In this document: positions 52,924 through 61,394 of the stretch, piece after piece
Numbering within the stretch: position 1 is the stretch's first letter
Layout of the letters: the number at the start of each line of letters is the position of its first letter
Assembly: GCA_024401295.1 (NCBI GenBank)
Contig: JAKSLG010000007.1
Coordinates: 1-64,000 of the forward strand
Direction of reading: 5' to 3'
DNA: 64,000 nt
Source: Bacteroidales bacterium
Lineage (GTDB): Bacteria > Bacteroidota > Bacteroidia > Bacteroidales > Marinilabiliaceae
Position numbers and translations under genes: made by a program
The notes under the pieces: generated by a model
What the model was told of the DNA's origin: nothing
The model's database searches: none
What the model saw: only the letters and a program-made list of their open reading frames with translations

Positions 52924-53760
52924 CTATACGGTATCCATAAAATTCTTCTCCACCCTATTGAAAACGACTATCGAAATGAAAAGAGTCACAAGCATGAAAA
53001 TCGTACTATAGAGCAGTCCACCCCAATCGAATATTCCACATCCAAAGCAACTATATTTGAATGCCTCGAATACAGGCGTTAGCGGATTGAGCTGCAAGAT
53101 TGCCTGATAGTTTGCCGGAGCTGTACTGAGGGGATAGATTACCGGAGTTGCATACATAAAGAGTTGCAATCCGAATGTTATCAGGAAAGTAAGGTCGCGA
53201 TATTTTGTTGTCAGGGACGATAGTATCAATCCCCATGACAATGCATGAAAAGCTATTAAGAAAATGTATAATGGCGTCAAGACAATCTGCCATTGAACTC
53301 CAACATTCGTACCCATAAATGCATAAACGACATAGACGGCAATGAAAAGGAGCATCTGAATGAGCATCTTGATAAGATTGCTTGTAATGGCCGAAAGAGG
53401 CACAACGAGACGCGGAAAATAGACCTTGCCAAAAACGCCTGCATTTGCTGCAAAGACATTGTTGCATGCCGTGAAAGCCGCACTGAAATAGTTCCACAAT
53501 GTGATGCCTGCGAGATAGAACAATGGCTGAGGGACCTCATCTGTACTGATACCGGCCAAACCACCGAACACGAACATGTACATGATTGTCGTCAGCACAG
53601 GCTGAATGACATACCAAAGCGGTCCGAGGATTGTCTGTTTGTAAACAGTTACGATGTCGCGCTTGATATACATGACGTACAGGTCACGATAACGCCACAA
53701 TCCTTTGAGGTCTATATCGAAAAGTCCACTCTTCGGTTTTATCTCAAAATAATCTTGCAT
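52924..53760 (-). CDS. wzm: Polysaccharide ABC transporter permease (Wzm)
   Basis: 278 aa with about six membrane helices in the ABC-2 arrangement. LWRYRDLYVMYIKRDIVTVYKQTILGPLWYVIQP is the typical N-terminal amphipathic helix and first segment of Wzm/TagG proteins; QLFMYATPVIYPLS and LNPLTPVFEAFKY are the C-terminal signature. It forms the channel for the lipid-linked glycan together with Wzt. Its start is 18 bp after the preceding unknown gene. Confidence 0.92.
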   Translation of the reverse strand: MQDYFEIKPKSGLFDIDLKGLWRYRDLYVMYIKRDIVTVYKQTILGPLWYVIQPVLTTIMYMFVFGGLAGISTDEVPQPLFYLAGITLWNYFSAAFTACNNVFAANAGVFGKVYFPRLVVPLSAITSNLIKMLIQMLLFIAVYVVYAFMGTNVGVQWQIVLTPLYIFLIAFHALSWGLILSSLTTKYRDLTFLITFGLQLFMYATPVIYPLSTAPANYQAILQLNPLTPVFEAFKYSCFGCGIFDWGGLLYSTIFMLVTLFISIVVFNRVEKNFMDTV

Positions 53761-53778
53761 ATTACTTTGCTTTGGTGG

Positions 53779-55029
53779 TTAGTCTGCATTTGCCACACGG
53801 ACGACATGCGGACGCTTGACCTTATCTTTACCTCGTTTCAGAAAGACAAGAATCCTTGCATTTGCTCCAATTGCAGGATATGGCAAATGGTGTTTATCGA
53901 GAAAAGCCTTGCCGATGAATCCACGAACGTATGATGGTTCGGCGACACCATCTTCAACAATTGGTTTTGACATATCGAGCAATTCCCATGAACAAAAACC
54001 TTTCTCGCGATTAATCTGTGTTATGCGGACATCGCGCATGCCGAATGTTGCAATACCTTCTGAATCAGAGCAAACATTTCCGATGATGGCAGTTTTAAAT
54101 TTGCTTTTCTCCGGAATAAACGGAAGGAAACGAACGAATTGTCCCTCTTGGACATTAATGCGCTGACCCTGCGACACGTAATGACGCGACTTTGAATCAT
54201 AGACATGTATCATGCCCTGTTTTTCGTCCACAAATTCGACATAACCCGTTTCACACTCAAAGAGGTCTGAAACATTTTGTGTCGCGAGAACGGCATCGCC
54301 AATAGCGACCGAGTCTTCTCTCTTTCGAAGCAACACATCATATACCTGGCCCACAACCACATAATTACCACGAGCATTACCCTGATTCAAAGGATTGGCG
54401 CGAAGGACATGGACCTCGGTTGATGACTGCATTCCATCGGCACTAGTAAGCGTAGCAAAACGCAACTTGCGTCCACGTACATCTTTCTCGGCAATTCGTG
54501 AAACTACCATCTTAGCCACGAAATATCCGTTACTATTCAATTCCGACTGAAGACATGCTATTTGCTCAGCCGGCAACACCTCATCCGGACGAACGAGAAG
54601 AGACTGCATATATGCCTTGGCAACACGTTCCTTGAGCGATGCGAAGGTACGGCCTTTCGGATTCGGCTGTCGTTCACAATCTTCAGGACGGAAATTTCTT
54701 AAATCCCACAGCTTAAGGAATGGAACAAGATGAAAATCGGCATAAGCCGAAGCCACCTTTATGGCAGCATACAGAATCTGCGAATGGAGCAACGACGGAC
54801 GCTCAACATCAAGCTTTACATAATCGGCCAAAAGTTGTCTGCAACGCACAGAACCCAACGATTCATGCTGTTTGTTAACGACCTTGCTTATTATCCATGC
54901 AAACTGATTGATTACAGACGGGTCTTTAGGTGCTACCTCTGCAAATTGGGCTCGCATTGTCTCAACCTGTTCTATAAGAGATTCTTCCATATTTTCATCA
55001 AATTGTTTAAACAAACACCCATGGCTCAC
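53779..55029 (-). CDS. Unknown 416-aa protein with OB/cold-shock-like segments, first gene of the polysaccharide operon
   Basis: No signal peptide or membrane helix. The N-terminal ~190 residues are helical. Residues ~190-410 are beta-rich with repeated patterns, for example GYVEFVDEKQGMIHVYD then INVQEGQFVRFLPF, reminiscent of cold-shock/S1-type OB folds, and ITQINREKGFCSWELLD later. I do not recognise a named family. It has a -7 element at 55111 and is 18 bp upstream of wzm, so it probably leads the transcript. The start may be the second Met at 54990. A nucleic-acid-binding or regulatory role is an inference only. Confidence 0.7.
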   Translation of the reverse strand: MSHGCLFKQFDENMEESLIEQVETMRAQFAEVAPKDPSVINQFAWIISKVVNKQHESLGSVRCRQLLADYVKLDVERPSLLHSQILYAAIKVASAYADFHLVPFLKLWDLRNFRPEDCERQPNPKGRTFASLKERVAKAYMQSLLVRPDEVLPAEQIACLQSELNSNGYFVAKMVVSRIAEKDVRGRKLRFATLTSADGMQSSTEVHVLRANPLNQGNARGNYVVVGQVYDVLLRKREDSVAIGDAVLATQNVSDLFECETGYVEFVDEKQGMIHVYDSKSRHYVSQGQRINVQEGQFVRFLPFIPEKSKFKTAIIGNVCSDSEGIATFGMRDVRITQINREKGFCSWELLDMSKPIVEDGVAEPSYVRGFIGKAFLDKHHLPYPAIGANARILVFLKRGKDKVKRPHVVRVANAD

Positions 55030-55110
55030 TTTCGCAATTTATCACAGCTTCGCCATCTCAGTCACAGCTGAAAACAAGCGACTAAGGAGCATTAGTTTCA
55101 TTAGTAGCTA

Positions 55111-55118
55111 CAAATATA
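55111..55118 (-). promoter_or_regulatory. -7 promoter element of the polysaccharide operon (TATATTTG, minus strand)
   Basis: Reads CAAATATA on the plus strand, an exact minus-strand match. It is 81 bp upstream of the ATG at 55029 and 120 bp upstream of the alternative at 54990. A weak -33 (TTG) is 23 bp further up. No other strong promoter was found in the following 18 kb of the same strand. Confidence 0.6.
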
Positions 55119-55174
55119 ATGTTTTTTGATTAAGATACATGCAATTGACCATCCTTTATGCACAAATGACAGAA

Positions 55175-55204
55175 AAGGCCAGACAACATCCGTCATCTGG
55201 CCTT
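55175..55204 (-). terminator. Terminator after the sugar transporter gene
   Basis: Perfect 9-bp stem AAGGCCAGA (55175-55183) / TCTGGCCTT (55196-55204). On the minus strand it is followed by TTCTGTC after a TTTT run. It insulates the xylose genes from the polysaccharide operon. Confidence 0.75.
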
Positions 55205-55223
55205 GAATCTATAGAAAAGAGAT

Positions 55224-56681
55224 TTACTTTCTATTCTTCCAGAGGTCTGTCATCTGCTCAAGAGTCTTGCCCTTTGTTTCTGGAACAAGACGCCATACGA
55301 AGATTGCTGCGAGAATACAGATGACACCATAGAGTCCGTATGCAAACCAATAGCCAAGGCTATTTGCCATAGGCACGAATGATGTTGACACGATCCAGTT
55401 GAAAATCCACTGGAATGCAACAGCAATTGCAACGGCTGCACCACGAATTGTATTCGGGAACACTTCAGCGATGAGCACCCAGCAGATTGGGCCCCACGAG
55501 AACATGAAGCTTGCAGAATAGAGCATGAGCGAGATCATGCAGAGAAGCTGCATTTCATCGTTGCCGAATGTGCATGCAACACCAAATGCGCCCAAAGCCA
55601 TGCCGAGAGAGCCGACAATAAGAAGAGGCTTGCGGCCGAGCTTTTCAACAGTAAAGATTGCAACGCATGTAAATCCGAGGTTCACGATACCATTGAAAAC
55701 GGTAAGGACCATTGGATTATCGAAGCCCATTGCCTCGTAAATACGTGGAGCGAAATACAACACGGCATTGATACCTACAGCCTGCTGGAACACACTGAGC
55801 ATGATACCAACAAAAATGCAGAGGAAACCATACGTCATGAGTTTTTCAGTCTTCACTGTTATAGTGTTCTTGATTTCCGAAAGAATTGTCATTGCCTCAG
55901 CCTTGCCATTGATGCGAGACAAGACATAGAGTGCAGAGTCATCCTTGCCAATCATAGCGAGATAGCGAGGTGTTTCCGGCACGAAGCAGATAAGGATAGC
56001 GAAGAGACCAGCAGGAACCATTTCAGAGCCGAACATATAACGCCAGCCATTCTCGATGCTCCATGCTGCATCTGCACCATTCACGATCTGATTGAGGCCA
56101 TTGCCGACGCTCTCGATGATTGGAGCAACATGGTCGCCAAGAATAAAGAAGTTCACGAAGTAAACAACCAACTGACCGAAGATGATGGCAAACTGGTTCC
56201 AAGACACGAGCATTCCTCGGATGTTGCTTGGCGCAATCTCACCAATATACATCGGGCAGACAGCCGAAGCAAGACCTACACCGACACCACCGATGACGCG
56301 ATATATGTTAAACACAATGAGCAATGTCAAACTTGGCTCACCCTTTGCGAGGACCATTGACTCTGGGCACATAGAACCCCATGCAGAGATGAAGAACATG
56401 ACACCTGCGAAAATAAGGCTCTTCTTACGACCCCAGCTCGATGCGAGGATACCGGAAATAGCTGAGCCAATGATGCAACCGATGAGGGCACTTGAGCTTG
56501 TAAAGCCATGCCAGAAATCGGTATAAGCGAAATCGGAAGCACCCATGAAGAAGGCCTGAAGACCTTTCTCTGCACCCGAGATTACAGCCGTATCATATCC
56601 GAAGAGCAAACCGCCCAATACAGCCACTAAGACAATACCGAACAAGTATGAACGGCTGCCCTGATTACTTTCTGTAGACAT
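55224..56681 (-). CDS. Sugar porter family MFS symporter (XylE-like)
   Basis: 485 aa with twelve helices. The sugar-porter motifs are all there: GGLLFGYDTAVISGA, GRKKSL after helix 2, PMYIGEIAPSNIRG, PETPRYL, GINAVLYFAPRIYE and VPETKGKTLEQM. Length and motifs match XylE-type H+/sugar symporters. The place after xylulokinase suggests D-xylose as substrate. A hairpin lies between the two genes, so expression may be uneven. Confidence 0.9.
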   Translation of the reverse strand: MSTESNQGSRSYLFGIVLVAVLGGLLFGYDTAVISGAEKGLQAFFMGASDFAYTDFWHGFTSSSALIGCIIGSAISGILASSWGRKKSLIFAGVMFFISAWGSMCPESMVLAKGEPSLTLLIVFNIYRVIGGVGVGLASAVCPMYIGEIAPSNIRGMLVSWNQFAIIFGQLVVYFVNFFILGDHVAPIIESVGNGLNQIVNGADAAWSIENGWRYMFGSEMVPAGLFAILICFVPETPRYLAMIGKDDSALYVLSRINGKAEAMTILSEIKNTITVKTEKLMTYGFLCIFVGIMLSVFQQAVGINAVLYFAPRIYEAMGFDNPMVLTVFNGIVNLGFTCVAIFTVEKLGRKPLLIVGSLGMALGAFGVACTFGNDEMQLLCMISLMLYSASFMFSWGPICWVLIAEVFPNTIRGAAVAIAVAFQWIFNWIVSTSFVPMANSLGYWFAYGLYGVICILAAIFVWRLVPETKGKTLEQMTDLWKNRK

Positions 56682-56711
56682 AGATTTTTATTGGTTGATG
56701 ATTAAAAATTG

Positions 56712-56742
56712 AAAAAAAGCAGAGACGGTAAAAACCGCCTCT
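56712..56742 (-). terminator. Intercistronic terminator between xylB and the symporter gene
   Basis: On the minus strand AGAGGCGGT, a TTTT loop, then ACCGTCTCT (9-bp stem with one G-T-type mismatch), followed by GC and seven Ts. It is downstream of the xylB stop at 56780 and 31 bp upstream of the symporter start, so it would end or attenuate the xylB transcript. Confidence 0.8.
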
Positions 56743-56779
56743 ACTTGATTATCTGAGTTGTCGTCTTGACAATGCAAAA

Positions 56780-58270
56780 TTACTTAGACATTGATTTCTC
56801 GAGACGATACTTCCACTTCTCGTATGCGTCTGCATATTCCTGAGCCTTGCTCTGGTTTGGCTCGATAACGTCGAGCTTTTCGAGAGTAGCGAATGCCTCG
56901 TTGTTGTCCTTGTAGATACCAGCACCCATACCAGCACCCTTAGCAGCACCTACTGAGCCGTCTGTATCGTAAAGTTCGATAACTGCACCTGTCACACCAG
57001 CGAGAGTGTCGCGGAAGATTGGGCTGAGGAACATGTTTGCATGACCAGCGTGAATCTTGCTTACGTTCATACCCATGCTCTTCATGATATCGATACCATA
57101 CTTGAACGAGAATACGATACCTTCCTGAGCAGCACGAACGATATGATGCTTAGAATGGGTGTTGAAGTTCAAGCCACGGATTGAGCAGTTGATCTCGCGG
57201 TTTTCGAGCATACGCTCTGCACCATTACCGAATGGAAGGACAGAGAGACCTGCGCTACCGATAGGAGCCTTTGCTGCAAGGTCATTCATCTCGTTATATG
57301 AAATGCCTTCTGGAGCAATATTACGCTTGATCCAAGAGTTGAGGATACCAGTACCATTTACGCAAAGAAGAACACCGCAACGAGTTTCTGTAGCAGTATG
57401 GTTCACGTGAGCAAATGTGTTCACACGGCTCTTTGGGTCGTAGTCAACAGTGCCATTGACACCATACACAACGCCTGAAGTACCTGCTGTCGAAGCAATT
57501 TCACCTGGGTTGAATACGTTGAGCGAGAGAGCATTATTTGGCTGGTCACCACCACGATATGTAACAGGTGTACCTTCCTTAAGACCGAGCTCAGCAGCTG
57601 CCTTACTTGTCAACTGGCCCTGCTCAGAGAATGTAGGCTTAATTTCTGGGATAAAGTTCTCAGGAATGCCATAGTAGTCGAGGAGGAACTTAGCAACGCT
57701 ATTTGTAGCGAAATCCCACATCATACCTTCAGAGAGACCGCTGGCAGTTGTGCAGATTACGTCTGTCATCTTCATAGCGATAAAATCGCCAGGGAGCATA
57801 ATCTTGTAGATCTTCTCGAAAATCTCAGGCTCATTCTCCTTAACCCAAGCGAGCTTAGAAGCTGTAAAGTTACCTGGAGAGTTCAAGAGGTGTGAGAGGC
57901 ACTTTTCCTGACCGATAGTCTCGAAAGCCTTCTGGCCGTATGGAACGGCACGAGAGTCGCACCAGATGATTGAAGGACGGAGGACCTGCTTATTCTTGTC
58001 AACGCAAACAAGACCATGCATCTGATATGAGATACCAATTGCCTTAACCTCTGCAGGATTTGCACCACTCTCCTTCATGATTGAGTTTACAGAGAGTTTG
58101 AGGTTTTCCCACCACATTTCAGGATCCTGTTCAGCCCAACCTGGGTTTACAGCGATGATTTTTGCTTCTGTTTTTGGGAAGAATGTTGATGCAACGCACT
58201 TGCCTGTTTCTACGTTAACGAGGCTAGCCTTAACGGAACTACTTCCGACGTCTACTCCTAATGTATACAT
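56780..58270 (-). CDS. xylB: Xylulokinase
   Basis: 496 aa, FGGY carbohydrate kinase. GVDVGSSSVKASLVN is the first phosphate loop; SYQMHGLVCVD and IIWCDSRA carry the substrate site; RGGDQPNNALSLNVFNPGEIASTAGTSGVVYG holds the catalytic Asp and second nucleotide loop; a GAAKGAGMGAG segment lies near the end. It phosphorylates D-xylulose for the pentose phosphate pathway. The xylose isomerase gene normally found beside it is not in the window. Confidence 0.92.
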   Translation of the reverse strand: MYTLGVDVGSSSVKASLVNVETGKCVASTFFPKTEAKIIAVNPGWAEQDPEMWWENLKLSVNSIMKESGANPAEVKAIGISYQMHGLVCVDKNKQVLRPSIIWCDSRAVPYGQKAFETIGQEKCLSHLLNSPGNFTASKLAWVKENEPEIFEKIYKIMLPGDFIAMKMTDVICTTASGLSEGMMWDFATNSVAKFLLDYYGIPENFIPEIKPTFSEQGQLTSKAAAELGLKEGTPVTYRGGDQPNNALSLNVFNPGEIASTAGTSGVVYGVNGTVDYDPKSRVNTFAHVNHTATETRCGVLLCVNGTGILNSWIKRNIAPEGISYNEMNDLAAKAPIGSAGLSVLPFGNGAERMLENREINCSIRGLNFNTHSKHHIVRAAQEGIVFSFKYGIDIMKSMGMNVSKIHAGHANMFLSPIFRDTLAGVTGAVIELYDTDGSVGAAKGAGMGAGIYKDNNEAFATLEKLDVIEPNQSKAQEYADAYEKWKYRLEKSMSK

Positions 58271-58368
58271 TTTCTGTGTTTTTATATTTCTTGTTTGTTA
58301 TAATCCTTTTATTTTCAGACCGAAAGAAGCCATTGAACTTCTTCACAATCCCACACTTATGCAATATG

Positions 58369-58399
58369 CAAAGTTACACACTATTATAATATTTTCAAA
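58369..58399 (-). promoter_or_regulatory. Complete Bacteroidota promoter for xylB (-33 and -7, minus strand)
   Basis: Minus-strand TTTG (plus CAAA at 58396-58399), a 19-bp spacer, then TAACTTTG (plus CAAAGTTA at 58369-58376). This fits the Bacteroidota consensus fully and is the best promoter in the window. It gives a leader of about 90 nt before the xylB ATG at 58270. No separate operator was recognised. Confidence 0.75.
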
Positions 58400-58479
58400 C
58401 AGTCTTTTAAATATTTATTATTCTTTTTAACATTGCACGAAAAACAGCAATGCGCATCAATACAAGTTATATGCATAAC

Positions 58480-58510
58480 AAAAAAAGGAGCCGCTGCGAG
58501 CAACGACTCC
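58480..58510 (-). terminator. Terminator after the 178-aa exported protein gene
   Basis: GGAG at 58487-58490 pairs with CTCC at 58507-58510 inside a longer imperfect stem (GGAGCCGCTGC / GCAACGACTCC). On the minus strand it is followed by a run of eight Ts ending at 58479. The 298-bp stretch 58271-58568 holds this terminator and the xylB promoter and no gene. Confidence 0.75.
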
Positions 58511-58568
58511 CTTGAGTTCATCATCAAGCTGATGAGACTATTTCTTTCCGCCATTAAGCGACCATCGA

Positions 58569-59105
58569 CTATTTTAGAAGTTCTTCAATCTTTGACTTCG
58601 CAACGACAAAAGCATTTTTCAAGGTCTCGAGAGTTGCCAAATCGAGAGTAATGCCAGAACGATAATTGTTTTCTACAATATTAAAACCTGCAGACCACTT
58701 CTTGTTCTTTTCGACATAAAATGCAGAGAACGAAACTCCATCGAGCGTACGGAAAGAGGCTTCGCTATATACCTTAGGTGCAGCCGTCATGATCGTTGTC
58801 TTGACATAATCAATCGACTTTATGCACGCATCAATCTCTTCATAATCGATTGTGCCAGAGAATGTTTCACTACCATTAGATTTCTCAATCTTCATGCAGC
58901 CGAGCTTCTTGCCAGTGTCGTGGTTTGTCACAATGAGGACCTGAAAATCCATATCGCTTGGACCGACAAGATTATGGTATTCCTTGATCAAAAGATTGTC
59001 GCGGCAAGACATAAATTCCACCGCCTTGCTACCTGACTTTTCCTGAGCAAACAGCGACGAACTGAAAGCTATGAGGAGCGAGATTACAAATAGTATTTTT
59101 GCCAT
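58569..59105 (-). CDS. Exported 178-aa protein of unknown function
   Basis: A signal peptide (ILFVISLLIAFSSSLFAQ) precedes a 160-residue mature part. The mature protein has DFQVLIVTNHDTGKKLGCM, GTIDYEEIDACIKSIDYV and WSAGFNIVENNYRSGITLDL, suggesting an alternating strand/helix fold. I recognise no family. It is monocistronic with a clear terminator. No -7 match is seen directly upstream. Confidence 0.7.
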   Translation of the reverse strand: MAKILFVISLLIAFSSSLFAQEKSGSKAVEFMSCRDNLLIKEYHNLVGPSDMDFQVLIVTNHDTGKKLGCMKIEKSNGSETFSGTIDYEEIDACIKSIDYVKTTIMTAAPKVYSEASFRTLDGVSFSAFYVEKNKKWSAGFNIVENNYRSGITLDLATLETLKNAFVVAKSKIEELLK

Positions 59106-59432
59106 TGTTTATCGTTTTTTGCATTTATACGTATGGTGAGGTTTTTGGTTACAAAAAAATACTTTTCACACACAGCTGTGTGCGAACTCACAAAAAAAAT
59201 ACCAAATCATTAAATGAGAGAGATACCAGAAGCATTGCCAACAGGCAAAAAAAAGAATGACAATAAGAATGAATTGAATGACAAAACGCCACATCCTGTA
59301 GAACAAAAAATCAGGTAAAAAAACTCAATGCACCAAGCAAAAAAAATGCGTTTAGCTATAAAATGGAAATGAAATCTTGACTAACTTTGCGGAAAGCATA
59401 AGCGAGAGTAAAAAAACATAAACATCCGATAT
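59106..59432. other. 327-bp divergent intergenic region upstream of pyrB
   Basis: Holds a perfect 14-bp palindrome CACACAGCTGTGTG (59169-59182) flanked by near-identical direct repeats ACAAAAAAATAC (59151-59162) and ACAAAAAAAATAC (59190-59202), then A-rich sequence and the pyrB -7 element at 59382. No open reading frame or tRNA. Confidence 0.6.
59382..59389 (+). promoter_or_regulatory. -7 promoter element (TAACTTTG)
   Basis: Exact TAnnTTTG match 43 bp upstream of the pyrB ATG at 59433. Confidence 0.65.
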
Positions 59433-60344
59433 ATGATGAAGAATAAGAGCTTGGTTTCCATCACCGACTTCAGCAAGGAAGAGATGTTGAGAATCATAGA
59501 GTTAGCCGCTGATTTCGAAAAGAATCCTAACCAGCCATTGTTGCGTGGAAGCGTCATTGCAAGTTTGTTTTTTGAGCCATCGACACGCACGCGCCTCAGT
59601 TTCGAGACAGCGATCAATCGCTTGGGTGCAAGAGTAATCGGCTTCAGCGATGTCAACGCCACTTCGACAACAAAGGGTGAGACACTGAAGGACACAATAA
59701 TAATGGTGAGCAACTATGCTGATTTGATAGTTATGCGCCATCCGCTTGAAGGTGCAGCACGTTATGCATCGGAGCAGTCACGAGTACCTGTTGTCAATGC
59801 AGGTGATGGTGCGAATCAGCATCCATCGCAGACTTTGCTCGATATGTTCTCGATATATAAGACTCAGGGCCGCCTGGATAACTTGAAGATTGCGATGGTA
59901 GGTGACCTGAAATATGGCCGAACTGTTCATTCGCTTTTGCAGGCGATGTCGCATTTCAATCCTACATTCTACTTTGTAGCTCCAGACGAGTTGAAAATGC
60001 CTCAGGAATACAAGACATTCCTCGACGAAAAAGGCATCAAATACGAGGAGCATCATGACATGCAGGAAGTTCTTGGCGAGGCCGATATCCTGTATATGAC
60101 ACGCGTTCAGAAAGAGCGCTTCGCAGACCTGATTGAATATGAGCGCGTCAAGAATACATACATTCTTCGCAATTCGATGCTGGACGGCACGAAGGACAAT
60201 CTCCGTATCCTGCATCCACTGCCACGCGTGAACGAGATTGCGTATGACGTTGACCAGAATCCAAAGGCATACTATTTCAAACAGGCTGAAAATGGCGTAT
60301 ATACGCGAATGGCTATCATTGCATCAATTTTGGGCGTAAAATAA
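59433..60344 (+). CDS. pyrB: Aspartate carbamoyltransferase catalytic chain
   Basis: 303 aa, normal length. [12 protein letters not shown] (STRTR at 50-54) is the carbamoyl-phosphate site; [16 protein letters not shown] and HPLPRVNEI are the other active-site loops. It makes carbamoyl-aspartate, the first committed step of pyrimidine synthesis. An alternative start one codon later (59436) is possible. PyrI follows after 10 bp. Confidence 0.96.
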   Translation: MMKNKSLVSITDFSKEEMLRIIELAADFEKNPNQPLLRGSVIASLFFEPSTRTRLSFETAINRLGARVIGFSDVNATSTTKGETLKDTIIMVSNYADLIVMRHPLEGAARYASEQSRVPVVNAGDGANQHPSQTLLDMFSIYKTQGRLDNLKIAMVGDLKYGRTVHSLLQAMSHFNPTFYFVAPDELKMPQEYKTFLDEKGIKYEEHHDMQEVLGEADILYMTRVQKERFADLIEYERVKNTYILRNSMLDGTKDNLRILHPLPRVNEIAYDVDQNPKAYYFKQAENGVYTRMAIIASILGVK

Positions 60345-60354
60345 GACGAAAAAG

Positions 60355-60810
60355 ATGGAACAGAAAGAACTGAAAGTGAGCGCCATCAAGAATGGCACCG
60401 TGATTGATCATATTCCAGCACAGAACCTCTTTAAGGTAATCTCGTTGCTTGGACTCGAAAATATTGAAAATCAGATTACGTTCGGCACGAATCTGGAGAG
60501 CCACAAGCTTGGCAGAAAGAGCATCATCAAAGTGTCGGACAAGTTTTTTGCAGACGAAGAGATCAACAAGATCGCACTCGTTGCTCCTCAGGCAAAACTC
60601 AACATCATCAAGGACTATGCGGTCGTTGAAAAGAAGAGTGTTGTTGTGCCTGACGAGATTCACGGCATTGTCAAGTGCTTCAACCCAAAATGCGTAACGA
60701 ACCATCAGCCTATTCAGACAAGATTTAGTGTCGTAGGTCGTCTGCCAATTGCGCTCAAATGTCACTTCTGTGAGAAGGTTACGAGCGAAGAACAGATGAT
60801 AATTATCTGA
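60355..60810 (+). CDS. pyrI: Aspartate carbamoyltransferase regulatory chain
   Basis: 151 aa. KVSAIKNGTVIDHIPA opens the allosteric nucleotide-binding domain. The C-terminal zinc domain has its four Cys in KCFNPKCVTNH and LKCHFCEK. It makes the holoenzyme sensitive to CTP/ATP. 2 bp separate it from the flavin reductase gene. Confidence 0.96.
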   Translation: MEQKELKVSAIKNGTVIDHIPAQNLFKVISLLGLENIENQITFGTNLESHKLGRKSIIKVSDKFFADEEINKIALVAPQAKLNIIKDYAVVEKKSVVVPDEIHGIVKCFNPKCVTNHQPIQTRFSVVGRLPIALKCHFCEKVTSEEQMIII

Positions 60811-60812
60811 TA

Positions 60813-61394
60813 ATGAAGCAAGATTGGCGTCCAGGCAATCAGCTATACCCATTGCCTGTTGTGATGGTGAGTGTGGGCGATTGTCCCGAAAACTATAACA
60901 TCATAACAGTCGCATGGGCAGGCACGATATGTTCAAACCCAGCAATGGTCAGCATATCAGTTCGTCCAGAACGCCATTCACACGCAATCATTGAGCGGAC
61001 CGGCGAGTTCGTCATAAACCTAACGACCGAAGAGCTGGCGTACGCAACGGACTGGTGTGGCGTCAAGTCGGGACGAGACTTCGACAAATTTGCAGAGATG
61101 CACTTAACGCCAATCGCATCAAAATGTGTTGCCGCACCCGCAATTGCCGAATCACCAATTTCGATAGAATGCAAGGTCAAGCAGAAGATTCCGCTTGGCA
61201 CACATGACATGTTCATTGCCGAAGTGGTCAACGTGAAAGCCGACGACCGCTATTTTGACGAAAAAGGAGCCTTTTGTCTTGAAAAGGCACATCCGATTTG
61301 CTATTCGCACGGCAAATATTACAGTATCGGCAAGATGATTGGCCGATTCGGATATTCAGTACAGAAAAAGAACACCCAGCGCAAGAAACGATGA
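60813..61394 (+). CDS. Flavin reductase family protein
   Basis: 193 aa, FMN-binding split barrel. PVVMVSVGDC, TICSNPAMVSISVRPERHSHAII and FVINLTTEELAYATDWCG are the flavin-contact strands typical of the HpaC/DIM6 family. The reaction is probably NAD(P)H-dependent FMN reduction; the physiological role is unknown. Translationally coupled (ATGA) to the helicase. Confidence 0.88.
   Translation: MKQDWRPGNQLYPLPVVMVSVGDCPENYNIITVAWAGTICSNPAMVSISVRPERHSHAIIERTGEFVINLTTEELAYATDWCGVKSGRDFDKFAEMHLTPIASKCVAAPAIAESPISIECKVKQKIPLGTHDMFIAEVVNVKADDRYFDEKGAFCLEKAHPICYSHGKYYSIGKMIGRFGYSVQKKNTQRKKR

Noticed and set aside
36550-55029. Insertion sequences or integrase at the edges of the AT-rich polysaccharide locus
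   Set aside because: No transposase, integrase or flanking long direct repeats were seen; the evidence for transfer is compositional only.
61298-61390. 31-residue N-terminal extension of the helicase
   Set aside because: It lies wholly inside the flavin reductase gene; the ATGA overlap at 61391 is the natural start.
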